Shown one piece after another: positions 16,559 through 25,571 of a stretch of 26,243 bases of DNA. The translations under genes were made by a program, and so were the position numbers. Each line of letters starts with the position of its first letter. Within the stretch, counting starts at the first letter, position 1. The stretch is from UBA6049 sp965662345 (GTDB lineage Bacteria > Bacteroidota > Bacteroidia > Flavobacteriales_G > Salibacteraceae), in assembly GCA_965662345.1 (NCBI GenBank), contig CBFIHE010000030.1, forward strand, positions 1 to 26,243, read 5' to 3'. A model generated the notes under the pieces. It saw only the letters and a list, made by a program, of their open reading frames with translations. It made no database searches and was not told where the DNA came from.

Positions 16559-16954
16559 ATGGACGCAAGTAAAATCACATCCTACGGCATGATTGGACTG
16601 ATTATCATTGGGGTAATCGTGTTCATAATGTCCGTATTCATGGAAAGCTACGATGCCATCCTGAATGTGAGTTACGCTTACATGGGATTAGGCGTACTTG
16701 CCGCACTAATTGGTGCAGTGGCAGGTATAGTAAACAAACCTGATGCAGCAAAAGGAATGCTCATTGGAGTAGGTGCCATGGTATTAGTTATGTTGTTGGG
16801 CTATATAATGGCAGACGGCACAGACTACGCTAAATACGGTACTACTGAATCTTTAAGTAAATTATCAGGAACGCTATTGTATTCGCTTTACATTTTGTTC
16901 GGATTGTCTGTTGTGACAATCATTGCTTCAGGTGTAATGCGTTTCATCAGATAA
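16559..16954 (+). CDS. Small four-span membrane protein between exbB and exbD
   Basis: The 131-residue protein has spans at about 9-28, 38-60, 66-85 and 104-128, with a basic C-terminus (MRFIR). It begins MDASKITSYG and has a polar loop DGTDYAKYGTTESLSK between the last two spans. Proteins of this size and pattern regularly sit between exbB and exbD in Bacteroidota, so it is probably an accessory of the same inner-membrane complex. That is inference from position. I recognise no domain of known activity. It lies 5 nt from exbB and 9 nt from the following exbD, clearly within the operon. Confidence 0.8.
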   Translation: MDASKITSYGMIGLIIIGVIVFIMSVFMESYDAILNVSYAYMGLGVLAALIGAVAGIVNKPDAAKGMLIGVGAMVLVMLLGYIMADGTDYAKYGTTESLSKLSGTLLYSLYILFGLSVVTIIASGVMRFIR

Positions 16955-16963
16955 ACCAAGTAT

Positions 16964-17548
16964 ATGTCTAAGCGCGATATACCGGAAATTAATGCAGGCT
17001 CGATGGCAGACATCGCCTTCCTGTTGTTAGTATTCTTCTTGGTAACAACCACGATGGATTCTGACTTTGGGTTGATGCGAAAGCTCCCGCCACCCATTCC
17101 TGCAGATATGCCCGAGCCTCCGCCCATTAAGCAACGTAATGTATTTACCGTATTGGCAAATGCAAACGACCAGCTTTTGGTAGAAGGAGAGCTTTTGGAG
17201 GTTTCTGAATTGCGCGAGGCTGCTAAAGAATTCATTGCCAATCCAACGAATAAGGAAGATCTTCCTGAGAAAAAGCAGGTAGACGTACCTTACTTCGGAA
17301 CGGTTATGGTTTCTAAACAAGTAATTTCATTGCAGAATGATAAAGGAACATCTTATGACCTTTACATTCAAGTACAAAATGAATTAGCAGCCGCGTACAA
17401 TGAATTGAGAAACGAGCTTGCTTTGAATGAATTTGGAGTGAGTTACGATTACCTTGTAGAAAACGGGGTAAAAGATAAGGTGAAGGCCATACGTAAAATT
17501 TATCCTCAGCGGATTTCAGAAGCTGAGCCTAAAGATGTAGGGAGGTAA
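16964..17548 (+). CDS. exbD: ExbD/TolR-family protein, first copy
   Basis: The 194-residue protein has a short cytoplasmic N-terminus, one membrane span (GSMADIAFLLLVFFLVTTTM, about 12-31) with the proton-carrying Asp16, and a periplasmic domain. The periplasmic part is longer than in E. coli ExbD (141 residues), with a proline-rich start (RKLPPPIPADMPEPPP) and an extra C-terminal region after the usual peptidoglycan-facing domain. It pairs with ExbB and the second ExbD. Bacteroidota typically encode two unlike ExbD proteins in tandem, suggesting a mixed dimer, which is inference. Confidence 0.92.
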   Translation: MSKRDIPEINAGSMADIAFLLLVFFLVTTTMDSDFGLMRKLPPPIPADMPEPPPIKQRNVFTVLANANDQLLVEGELLEVSELREAAKEFIANPTNKEDLPEKKQVDVPYFGTVMVSKQVISLQNDKGTSYDLYIQVQNELAAAYNELRNELALNEFGVSYDYLVENGVKDKVKAIRKIYPQRISEAEPKDVGR

Positions 17549-17550
17549 AC

Positions 17551-18015
17551 ATGTCTAAGTTTAAGAAAGACGGAAAAAAAGGACTTCCAGCTGTATCTAC
17601 TTCATCATTGCCAGATATTGTTTTCATGTTGTTGTTCTTCTTTATGGTTACCACGGTAATGCGTGAGGTAGACTTAAAGATAAAATTGAACACACCTGAA
17701 GCAACGGAAATTGAGAAGCTAGAGAATAAGGCTTTGGTAAGCTATATCTACATTGGTGAACCTATGGAAACTAAACGTTACGGAACATCGGCACGTATTC
17801 AGTTGAACGATGCCTTTGCAGAAGTTTCTGATGTAGGTCCGCACATTGAAGAAAAACGTTCTGAAGTTAATGAAGCGGAGATTCCGCTGTTAACTACATC
17901 CCTTAAGGTTGATTCCGAAACCGAGATGGGCATAGTAACAGACGTAAAACAAGAATTGAGAAAAGTTCAGGCACTCAAACTGAGTTACTCTACGAGAGAA
18001 CGCTTGAATAATTGA
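17551..18015 (+). CDS. exbD: ExbD/TolR-family protein, second copy
   Basis: This 154-residue ExbD has a lysine-rich cytoplasmic N-terminus (MSKFKKDGKKG), one span (SSLPDIVFMLLFFFMVTTVM, about 18-37) with the conserved Asp22, and a periplasmic domain of about 115 residues. It is shorter than and divergent from the preceding copy. The gene follows that copy by 2 nt, with a GGAGG just before the start serving as a strong ribosome-binding site inside the upstream gene's end. It is the last gene of the unit, closed by the hairpin at 18033-18067. Confidence 0.92.
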   Translation: MSKFKKDGKKGLPAVSTSSLPDIVFMLLFFFMVTTVMREVDLKIKLNTPEATEIEKLENKALVSYIYIGEPMETKRYGTSARIQLNDAFAEVSDVGPHIEEKRSEVNEAEIPLLTTSLKVDSETEMGIVTDVKQELRKVQALKLSYSTRERLNN

Positions 18016-18032
18016 TTTTCATGATGTTATAG

Positions 18033-18067
18033 AAAAGCCGCTGCTCAAAGAGCAGCGGCTTTTTTTT
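18033..18067 (+). terminator. Strong bidirectional terminator after the exbD genes
   Basis: AAAAGCCGCTGCTC (18033-18046) pairs perfectly with GAGCAGCGGCTTTT (18050-18063) around an AAA loop, followed by T to 18067. The A and T runs on the two sides allow function in both directions. It separates the convergent exbD and olsF genes. Confidence 0.92.
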
Positions 18068-18072
18068 GGTAA

Positions 18073-19836
18073 TTACTTCAGATCAAAATCCTTCTTAAGG
18101 TCTGTAAGTGTTGTCTTAGGTAAGTCTTTAAAGTCTAAAATCATTAAGCCATCCAAGGCCCTTTCAAACTTAGGGTCAACATTGAACCCTATGATTTTGG
18201 CATTCTGCTTTATGTATTTTTTTAAGAGAACGGGAAGGTTATATTTCTGTGGTTCAATGTCTTTAATAAACTCATCCAACTTCTTTATATCGCTACCTGA
18301 TTTCTCCAATAGTGCTGTAGTATCCACTTTTTTGAAGTTGGGTTTGAACTTGTTTTTAGGTTTTACGTACTGAGCCAAATCAGCTCTGTAAAAGTTGCGC
18401 TTTATGAAGGCGATCATAAGTCCTTGAGACAACTTGGAGTAATGATTGCTGATACTCACCGGCCCAATTAGGTAGCGGTACTCCGGGTTTTTCAAAAGAA
18501 CATACAAGATGCCCTTCCACAATAGAAAAAGTGGAAGCATTTTACGCTGATATTCCTGGCGTACAAAAGACCTACCCAGCTCCATGGAGGCTTCAAGAAT
18601 TCCCTCCATTTGACCGCTTATTTTGAACAAGCTACGGATGTAGAAACCACGCACGCCATAAAGGTTGATTATATCTCCGCCTTTACCTAATCTATACGCA
18701 CCTACCAAGGTATTCGCTTCTTTATCCCACAAGAATAAATGGTGATAGTATAGATCAAATTCATCTAGATCTATAGATCTATTGGTACCTTCTCCAACCG
18801 CCCTGAAGGTAATTTCTCTAAGCCTGCCTATTTCTTGTAACAAGTGAGGTATTTCACGCGGATCTGCAAGGTAAAGCTCAAATTCTTTTTGTGTGTGAAG
18901 CAGTTTTCCGTTCTTCTTTAGTGCAGAAATGTCTTTTATTAATAAATCTGATGATATCTTCCGAATAATTTCTTGGGGTTGCTTTAAGGCCTTCAATCGA
19001 CCCTTAAAAAAGGGTTTTACCTCCAAAGGTGAACCAAGAGCATATGTTTTGGCGCGCAGGTACCTGCCCATTCGATGTGTGCTTCCAAAAGATTGCAAAT
19101 CAACTACGGGTATTGGTTTCCCAATACGTATTTGAACTTTCTTATGACTGCGATTCATTAACTCACTGGGTAACTTGGCTGTGCGCAAAACAGGATGAAT
19201 CATACCCAGTAAATGAAACAAGACGGAATTATTCCCAGTAAAGTAGATAGGCACAACGGGTACTTGTGCCTTTTCAATGAGACGTAATAAGCCAGGCTGC
19301 CACTCCCTATCTGTAATTCGCTTGCTATTGGTTTGAAAAGACGATACTTCACCTGCTGGAAAAGTGCCTAAAACTCCCCCAGTTTGTAAATGATGTAGTG
19401 CAGCTTTGAGTCCCGTGTTGGAATTGAAGTAGCTTTTCTTCTCAAAAGGATTTACCGGAATTACATGTTCTGATATTGGCTTTATTTTTTGGAGTAAAAA
19501 GTTGGTCAGGAGTTTGGTGTTTTCGCGTTTACCTAGCAGAAGTTTCAGTAACATCAAACCTTCTACTCCTCCATATGGATGATTGGATACGGTGATAAAC
19601 GAACCTGTGGAGGGAAGATTTGCCAACTCCTTTTCATCAAAAGAGAAGGTAATTCCCACTTCTTTGAACAATGCATCTATGAAGGCTTCTACTTTCAGAT
19701 GTTCATGCGTCCTGTAGAAGGTATTTACTTTGTTAATGGATAGTACATTCATCAGAAGTCCAGCCAGTGCTGGGAACTTGAGCTCACCAATTTTCATTAA
19801 ATCCGCGAACTCCTCACGTTCAATTAAATCTCCCAT
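18073..19836 (-). CDS. olsF: Bifunctional ornithine lipid synthase, OlsF type
   Basis: The 587-residue protein joins two acyltransferase domains. Residues about 60-290 are a PlsC-like O-acyltransferase with SNHPYGGVEG (His86, motif I in the H-x5-acid form seen in this family), VIPVNPFEKKS, and GTFPAGEVSSF (158-168). Residues about 310-500 are an OlsB-like GNAT N-acyltransferase with LREITFRAVGEGTNRSIDLD (339-358), AYRLGKGGDI, MELGRSFVRQEYQ and RYLIGPVSISNHYS. In OlsF proteins, described in Serratia and Flavobacterium johnsoniae, the C-terminal part acylates ornithine to lyso-ornithine lipid and the N-terminal part adds the second acyl chain. Phosphorus-free ornithine lipids are common Bacteroidota membrane components. 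It follows comEC on the same strand with a 41-nt gap. Confidence 0.85.
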   Translation of the reverse strand: MGDLIEREEFADLMKIGELKFPALAGLLMNVLSINKVNTFYRTHEHLKVEAFIDALFKEVGITFSFDEKELANLPSTGSFITVSNHPYGGVEGLMLLKLLLGKRENTKLLTNFLLQKIKPISEHVIPVNPFEKKSYFNSNTGLKAALHHLQTGGVLGTFPAGEVSSFQTNSKRITDREWQPGLLRLIEKAQVPVVPIYFTGNNSVLFHLLGMIHPVLRTAKLPSELMNRSHKKVQIRIGKPIPVVDLQSFGSTHRMGRYLRAKTYALGSPLEVKPFFKGRLKALKQPQEIIRKISSDLLIKDISALKKNGKLLHTQKEFELYLADPREIPHLLQEIGRLREITFRAVGEGTNRSIDLDEFDLYYHHLFLWDKEANTLVGAYRLGKGGDIINLYGVRGFYIRSLFKISGQMEGILEASMELGRSFVRQEYQRKMLPLFLLWKGILYVLLKNPEYRYLIGPVSISNHYSKLSQGLMIAFIKRNFYRADLAQYVKPKNKFKPNFKKVDTTALLEKSGSDIKKLDEFIKDIEPQKYNLPVLLKKYIKQNAKIIGFNVDPKFERALDGLMILDFKDLPKTTLTDLKKDFDLK

Positions 19837-19877
19837 AACTTGAAATGCAAAGTTGAGGGTCTAACGTTTCTCCTGCA

Positions 19878-21998
19878 TTACGGAATTGTAAAACCCTTAC
19901 TAACGAGAGAACGCTCAATTCCCCCCGTTCGATTCAAATTAGTAGCTAAAAAGTGTTGACTTTTGAGCCATTCTTCTGTTTTCTTGGCTTTATAGTTTCG
20001 CCAGGTACCATCTATAATAATCTCACGAGGCACTTGTTTCTTCAACCACTCCAAGGGAACAAAGGCTTCATGACTAACCACCATCCAATCTACTTTGGGA
20101 AGTTTTGGCAACGAGTTGGTAGATTTTAGTTGGTGAAGCACAATCAAAGTGTCAATTGCGTATAGGGCGTAGGTAGAATCCACAGATACGTAGCAGGGTT
20201 CCAAAATCGCAGGCTCTTCAATCCCTCGTTTCCACATTTGATGGCTAACATTAAACAACATTTGGTCTTCATCAGAGGCAAATTCTCCCTCTGCGATAAG
20301 CTTCGCTTCAAGTCCTTGTATATGTGAAAAAACAGGTTCACCTCTTACCTTGTAAAATGTGACAATGGATTGATTGAGATGAAGATGTCTCTCGTAGACT
20401 TGATAGGTCATCAGAAGTATGCAGCAAACAATGGTAGCAGGCACCCAAATAGTTTTTCTATAGGCGAAGTAAGCCGCTAAACAGGCTATAGCCGTATAGA
20501 TTCCCCATGTTTGACCTGTAGAAAGATCGATTCCAGTAGAGATAGCATTTGGAAGCGTATTGAGAGTTCCAACAACCTTGTTTAATGAGAACGTTGTGAA
20601 ATAGAGAATCTTTTCTGGCAATACGTGAAGATAGGGCACGGGATACAGCAACAACAAGGCTACACCAGCAAGTACAATTAAAAATGCCGCAGGAATAACT
20701 ACTAGGTTAGAGAGTAAAAAGTAATTTGGGAATTGATGGAAGTACAGTAGACCGAGTGGAGCAGTAGCTATTTGAGCAGCTACCGAGACGCAAGTGATTT
20801 CCCACGCTTTTCTAAATAGCCAACCTTTAGGATGCAGGAAAGTAGCAAACTTTGGTTGTAGGTATACAATGCCCAAAACAGCTAAATAGCTCAACTGCAT
20901 GCCCACCTGCATAATCATAAAAGGTTCAACAGTAAGAATAATGAATGCCGAACCAGCCAAGGTGTTGTAAATGTTAGTTTGCTGCCTAAAAGCACTGCCA
21001 ATGGCGATAGCACTAAACATAGTTCCTGCCCTTACCACAGAGGGTGATAATCCGGTAAGTAACGCGTAAAACCAAACGGTAACCACAATAAAACCAGCTT
21101 TGAAGATTCGCCAAAAAGTGGTTTTTCTACTGTACTTGAATAGGCCACTCGCTAACCAGTAGAGAATACCTACGTGCAGTCCACTAACAGCCAGTACATG
21201 CATCGCACCTGCTCCAGCATAAGCTCTAGCCAAAGAAGAGCTAAGATGGTCTTTTTGTCCAAGCAGTAACGCACCAGCAACTGCAAACTCATCTCCTGTA
21301 AAACCTGCTTTTTTGAGTATAGCAAGCAACTTTTTGCGAAACGAATAGGCGAATCTTCTTACAGAAAACTCAGGTGGAACGCGTAGGTGCTTTATGCGAT
21401 TTGTCGTTATATAAGCTTGGTGATAAATGTGGTGATGAAATAGATATCTCTTATAGTTGAATGCATCGGGGTTAGATGTAGCCTCAATAGCCGTGGGTTT
21501 GGTGTAGATGAGTAGCTCATCGCCATACTGCAAATCTTCGTTACCTTCTTTTTGTAGATAGAGTAGCAGGTTTCCAGATGCATTTACGACTTCTTCATCT
21601 GAAGAAAGAATATGCAGAATACGTGCTTCTGTTTTGAATGATTTTGGCTTTTCTTGCAGCTCGTCTGTGAGAATAACATGGAATGTAGTGTAGCTCTTTT
21701 CATCAATGAAATTCATGAAAAAGGAGTCTGTGTACCTTTCAATACTTAGAACGGCCAATAGGTACCCTGCAGTGAGTAAAGTGCCTGATACAGATGCGAT
21801 TAGAGCAGATTGAAGTTTAGCCTTAAATTGGAAGAACCGCATGTATACAAGCAAGAATACCAGACTGGCTAGTAATGCAGCTCCAATTCCAAGTAGTGTG
21901 TTAGAAACTGGATAAGGAAAATAAGATGCACCTACTATGCCCAATGCAAAAGGAAGCAGCAGCTTAAATAACGGGATGTGTTTTAGCGGGCTCGACAT
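19878..21998 (-). CDS. comEC: ComEC/Rec2-family DNA-uptake channel protein
   Basis: The 706-residue polytopic protein would carry single-stranded DNA across the inner membrane. Three N-terminal spans are followed by an OB-like DUF4131 region (about 100-200) with NPDAFNYKRYL. The competence domain then starts near 235 with GALLLGQKDHLSSSLARAYA and contains the signature MHVLAVSGLHVGIL (266-279), followed by about eight more spans. The C-terminal 150 residues are soluble. They are too short for, and lack the HxHxDH motif of, the metallo-beta-lactamase domain found in B. subtilis ComEC, which is usual for many Bacteroidota homologues. It lies 33 nt after the SpoIID-like gene and 41 nt before olsF, all on one strand. 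Confidence 0.92.
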   Translation of the reverse strand: MSSPLKHIPLFKLLLPFALGIVGASYFPYPVSNTLLGIGAALLASLVFLLVYMRFFQFKAKLQSALIASVSGTLLTAGYLLAVLSIERYTDSFFMNFIDEKSYTTFHVILTDELQEKPKSFKTEARILHILSSDEEVVNASGNLLLYLQKEGNEDLQYGDELLIYTKPTAIEATSNPDAFNYKRYLFHHHIYHQAYITTNRIKHLRVPPEFSVRRFAYSFRKKLLAILKKAGFTGDEFAVAGALLLGQKDHLSSSLARAYAGAGAMHVLAVSGLHVGILYWLASGLFKYSRKTTFWRIFKAGFIVVTVWFYALLTGLSPSVVRAGTMFSAIAIGSAFRQQTNIYNTLAGSAFIILTVEPFMIMQVGMQLSYLAVLGIVYLQPKFATFLHPKGWLFRKAWEITCVSVAAQIATAPLGLLYFHQFPNYFLLSNLVVIPAAFLIVLAGVALLLLYPVPYLHVLPEKILYFTTFSLNKVVGTLNTLPNAISTGIDLSTGQTWGIYTAIACLAAYFAYRKTIWVPATIVCCILLMTYQVYERHLHLNQSIVTFYKVRGEPVFSHIQGLEAKLIAEGEFASDEDQMLFNVSHQMWKRGIEEPAILEPCYVSVDSTYALYAIDTLIVLHQLKSTNSLPKLPKVDWMVVSHEAFVPLEWLKKQVPREIIIDGTWRNYKAKKTEEWLKSQHFLATNLNRTGGIERSLVSKGFTIP

Positions 21999-22031
21999 CT
22001 GATGGTTGGTTAAGCCCCTGAAAGTTAGGAA

Positions 22032-23198
22032 TTAATCTTCTTCCCTAAAAAAATCGATGACCGATAGTTTAATTAAATGGATGTTTTGGTAATAGTGATG
22101 CAGTATTTGGGTGTAGTTATATCCCAATTTTGCCATAAGCATAGCACCCTCTTGAGATAGGCCTACTCCATGGCCAAAACCTCTACCTACCAAAATTACT
22201 GAGTCTGCAGACATACCCGTGCAAAAGGAGGTAGAGCGCAATTTAAAATCTGTTCGCATTTTACGAAGCGGAACTTGACTAACTCTAGGGAAGTAGTAAG
22301 GGTGTCGCTCTGCAGGACAGTAATTCAATATAGCTTGCTGCATAGCAGAATCTGCAGTATCAATGCCATAAGCCTTGGCGAAATAACCAAGGTAGGTGTC
22401 CTTATGCACAGCTACAGTCCAATCGTAATGGGGCTGGCATACGCTAAAGGTGTCTTTTACCGCACGCAAGTAGGGGACTTCCTGCACCCACAAATCTTCT
22501 GAATTGATTGTATTCCCACCAGAGTTTGAATGAAATACCGCAGAAATTAAATTGATGTCAGAATCTACGATGACCACATCATGCGTGGCTTTTACCGCTT
22601 CTCTTATGGTATCGTTCCACGCCATGGTTTTGTAGACCTGTGAGTCTACTCGATCGCAAAGATTGAAGCCTTCTCGCTTAAACTTAAAGAAGTGTTTTAG
22701 TGCATAGGTTCTGCAGATAATGGCTTGTACCTTGTAGTATTCTAAAGTATGCCTGTTGCCAGCTTCAGATTGAACAACACCGCCAAGGTAGAGGTCAAAC
22801 GGAACGTCATTTATGATTTTGAGTCTACCTCTAGCTGTTGTAATCTCAAAAGTACCCTCGTAGTTGCGTAGAATATCATTAGGCTTAATAGGGTCTAACG
22901 TCAGTGACGCACCAGGTAATTTCGGCCTGAAAACTACCTTGGAATAGGTGCCCACCAAATGAGATAGGGTTTTGAGTTGAACCCGGTCTCCTGAGTATGT
23001 GAGGTAGAACAAGTCAGCTGGACTCAATTGGTCAACTACAGCACCGTCTGCAATCACATCATAGCTCTGCACATTGCCAGATACTGCCATTTTAGAGGGT
23101 CTGTTTTCCCAAAATACACCAATGCGTATGCGGTCTGCAGATTGCGCTTGCGATAGCAGAGAAAAGAGAATAACTAAAACAATGAGTATGCGCTGCAT
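22032..23198 (-). CDS. SpoIID/LytB-domain secreted protein
   Basis: From the ATG at 23198 the product is 388 residues with a signal peptide (MQRILIVLVILFSLLSQAQS). The SpoIID core follows: DVPFDLYLGGVVQSEAGNRH (131-150) with the likely catalytic Glu145, the adjacent KVQAIICRTYAL (156-167), VFHSNSGGNT near 221-230, and VGRGFGHGVGLSQEGAM (337-353). B. subtilis SpoIID is a lytic transglycosylase that trims denuded peptidoglycan during engulfment. Homologues outside sporulating bacteria act in cell-wall turnover. Substrate and role here are inferred only. A longer reading from an ATG at 23237 would place a non-hydrophobic stretch before the signal peptide and begins upstream of the likely promoter, so it is rejected. 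The gene leads the group spoIID-comEC-olsF. Confidence 0.88.
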   Translation of the reverse strand: MQRILIVLVILFSLLSQAQSADRIRIGVFWENRPSKMAVSGNVQSYDVIADGAVVDQLSPADLFYLTYSGDRVQLKTLSHLVGTYSKVVFRPKLPGASLTLDPIKPNDILRNYEGTFEITTARGRLKIINDVPFDLYLGGVVQSEAGNRHTLEYYKVQAIICRTYALKHFFKFKREGFNLCDRVDSQVYKTMAWNDTIREAVKATHDVVIVDSDINLISAVFHSNSGGNTINSEDLWVQEVPYLRAVKDTFSVCQPHYDWTVAVHKDTYLGYFAKAYGIDTADSAMQQAILNYCPAERHPYYFPRVSQVPLRKMRTDFKLRSTSFCTGMSADSVILVGRGFGHGVGLSQEGAMLMAKLGYNYTQILHHYYQNIHLIKLSVIDFFREED

Positions 23199-23216
23199 GC
23201 TTAATGATCGGTCATG

Positions 23217-23224
23217 CAAAAATA
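23217..23224 (-). promoter_or_regulatory. Candidate -7 box for the SpoIID-like gene
   Basis: On the minus strand this reads TATTTTTG, a full match to TAnnTTTG. It lies so that RNA would begin about 12 nt ahead of the ATG at 23198 and downstream of the alternative ATG at 23237, which supports the shorter start. No -33 TTG is visible at ideal spacing. Confidence 0.35.
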
Positions 23225-23501
23225 ATCTGCCTCTCAACCTTCTTCGCCTTTTTTACTTTGAGTTTTGAACAGAGAATATTCGATTCATTATATGGTTTAG
23301 ACTATGATAATCCAAATAATGTTTCGAATCCAACTTTCACTCCGGATTCACCACCTTTAATAAAACATTCATAAAACAATTCTTCCCTATCTTCATACGC
23401 GAAGCAAAACCATAACCTATGTTTCACGCACACCATACAGATACACTAGCTGCTAAGCAGTTTCTCTCTCTAGCAATAGGGCGATACAACACGATTTCAT
23501 T

Positions 23502-23523
23502 CCAAAAACCGCTTGGTTTTTGG
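23502..23523. repeat. Perfect inverted repeat, 9-bp arms
   Basis: CCAAAAACC (23502-23510) and GGTTTTTGG (23515-23523) flank a GCTT loop. No T run follows on either strand, so this is not a standard intrinsic terminator. Confidence 0.8.
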
Positions 23524-23538
23524 CTCACCATACTACCA

Positions 23539-23567
23539 AGTGCAAAGCACGCTCGTGCCTTTGCACT
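23539..23567. repeat. Inverted repeat, 13-bp arms with one bulged base
   Basis: AGTGCAAAGCACG (23539-23551) pairs with CGTGCCTTTGCACT (23554-23567) around a CT centre, with one extra C in the right arm. It lies 15 nt after the preceding hairpin and likewise has no T run. Confidence 0.8.
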
Positions 23568-23695
23568 CACATGCGCTATGCCTGTTACCGCACCATTGTA
23601 TTACCCAAAATCACAGTATGCCTATGAAACACTTACGGGTATCACCTCAAGTCCGTAACTAGAGGATTTATCAATTCTTAATAAATCACATTACT

Positions 23696-25485
23696 ATGAA
23701 AAATTTATTCTTTACGGCTGCATGCTTTGTAGCATTAATTACAAATGGAATAGCGCAGCCTTTTCCAATAAACACGAACAATTCATTCAATGGTCAAGAA
23801 ACCGTAGATATCAAGACATACAGAGACTTTGTATATGTGCTAGCTTCATTCAATACAAGCACCACGTTCAATAGTGGTCTCACCATAAGTCCTGTGAATT
23901 TTGATAAAGCTATTATGTAGCCAAGTATGAGGCCGCAACAGGAAACCTAGAGTGGGTGAACTACGCATTGTCTACGTTTGGCCCGGGAAAAGATCAAGAA
24001 GCTGTAGATTTTGAGATTAGAAATGGGTTCATTCACATTTTGAACGTTAATCATCCAACAGGATCAAACTTGGCTTTTGAAGTAAGAACAGTAGATGGTG
24101 CAGGTGCCTTAATTTCTTCTTCCATCGTTCCGGGTGGCTTTACCCATGATGTAATTGCTTTGGATTTGAGCGGTGTAATTTTGAACCATGGTGGTGTGCA
24201 AGTAACCAGCTCCATTGCCGGGGCGTCATCTATATCTGCAACGGTAGAGGCCCATACTATTGAGACACTCAATGACTCAACGGTTTTCATTGGTGGAAGA
24301 AACACCAATTTTCTGGCAGATGCCTTTGTGGGCAGGTTTACGTATAGGACCGCTACAGCAGAGTATGAGCCTGCACTGAGTACCTTAACTAATAATGCAA
24401 CAAGTATAGGTGTAGCCACGTCATCATTAAACACAGTTTTGGATTTGGAGTTAAATCCGGCAGGAAATTGGTTATTTGCTACAGGTTTTTATGACGTAGC
24501 CAACCCAATGAATTCTACGCTTACAGCCTCTGGCCCAAGTGATGCTTTTATGATAGTGCTTAATCCTTTTGGCTTGAATTTATTCCCTCCCGGATTCACA
24601 AGTCCCGGAACCTCAGGAGCTAGTACAGGTAATGCCATTGATGTTGCCAACATCAACCAAACCGGTACGGTTTATGACATAGCCGTTGCGGGAGATGCCG
24701 ATGGTGATTTAACCAATTGGGGAGCTACCGTAAATCCCATTAACAATGCCTTTGTTACTCGTTTTACCTATGATGCTTCTACTTCTTCTGTGGTTCCCCA
24801 ATGGACCAATGTGTTGGATTATTCTTCAACTATTCAATCCGGCTCGGGCACCGGTGTTGTTTTTAGTGAGTTGTATGTGCATGCTTCAGGCGTATTTGAC
24901 GGAAGCAACTTTGACCTTTTTGGCGGAGGTTGCACCCAACCCGGCTCGGCAGGGAATAACTCCGGATTCTTGGTAACCATGGATAGACCCGCAGGATTTT
25001 GTGTGAGCTCAGGTTCTACCCAAAGTTTTAATCCGGGACATACGGCAGTAGATATTGGCTATGATGCCAACCGGCTGTTTGTAGCAGGTGATTACGAGGA
25101 CGCTGTTACCATGCACAGTGCTGCTATTCCGCCAACGGTTGCTCATCCGAACGCAGGATTAGAAGAAAATTATGTAGTACGGTATGATGTTGCAGGCGCT
25201 AACTACTTCAAAACCAACGAAGCTACAAGCACAAATGAGTTGGTTGAAGAAGAGTTAAGCATTACTCTAGCTCCCAATCCATCTAAGGGTAAAGTAATGC
25301 TACTTGGTTCGATTGTGGAAAATACGCGATTTACGGTTACAGACTTAACCGGAAAGGTGGTATTTGAGACCGTTCTCAACTCCACTACCAATGAGCTAAG
25401 CTTAGAGCACCTGCCTAAAGGAGCTTATTTGACCACATTATCTTCTTCATCAGATGTAGTTCACCAAACCTTGGTTCTAGAGTAG
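23696..25485 (+). pseudogene. T9SS cargo protein with SBBP-like repeats, single frameshift near 23917
   Basis: The first piece (23696-23920) encodes a signal peptide (MKNLFFTAACFVALITNGIA) and the start of the mature protein, ending ...NFDKAIM then TAG. The second piece, in another frame, continues from about 23920 as AKYEAATGNLEWVNYALSTF and stays open to 25485. Inserting one base between ATG and TAGCC (for example restoring ATG-GTA-GCC) joins them without loss, so one nucleotide is missing at 23917-23919. The mature part has repeated VAVAGDADGD- and FIGGR-like strands typical of SBBP beta-propeller surface proteins. The C-terminus has a type A sorting domain: LAPNPSKGKVML, TVTDLTGKVVF, LSLEHLPKGAYL. 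The intact protein would be exported by Sec and displayed or released by the type IX system. A real null allele, a recent mutation or an assembly error are all possible. Confidence 0.8.
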
Positions 25486-25510
25486 AGCTCTTGATAAAAA
25501 CTTGTATATT

Positions 25511-25547
25511 ACGCACACAGCCAACCCAATTTGGCTGTGTGCGTTTA
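25511..25547 (+). terminator. Intrinsic terminator after the T9SS cargo gene
   Basis: ACGCACACAGCCAA (25511-25524) pairs perfectly over 14 bp with TTGGCTGTGTGCGT (25531-25544) around a six-base loop, followed by a short TTTATT. The T run is weak but the stem is very stable. Confidence 0.8.
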
Positions 25548-25571
25548 TTAAACTAGACGTTAAATAGCAAA

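Larger units (their letters stand above)
23238..23695. other. Gene-free stretch of about 460 nt with two strong hairpins
   Basis: No convincing gene is visible. A 79-codon frame (23419-23658, plus) has low-complexity, unfamily-like sequence crossed by hairpins and is probably not coding. The central part contains a perfect 9-bp hairpin (23502-23523), a 13-bp nearly perfect hairpin (23539-23567) and a small CTGC-TAA-GCAG hairpin (23450-23460). The left part (23270-23400) is AT-rich with no visible element. The right end (about 23645-23695) is AT-rich and presumably holds the promoter of the next gene. A structured RNA or a small non-autonomous repeat are both possible. Confidence 0.5.

Noticed and set aside
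23199..23237. Longer N-terminus for the SpoIID-like protein
   Set aside because: The extra 13 residues are charged and precede a clean signal peptide, and the likely -7 box lies within this stretch.
23419..23658. 79-codon plus-strand frame
   Set aside because: Its sequence has no recognisable domain or signal peptide, it spans two strong hairpins, and its codon use looks random. Kept only as part of the gene-free stretch.
24051..24434. 127-codon minus-strand frame
   Set aside because: Antisense shadow of the T9SS cargo gene, whose reading in the plus strand is clearly real.
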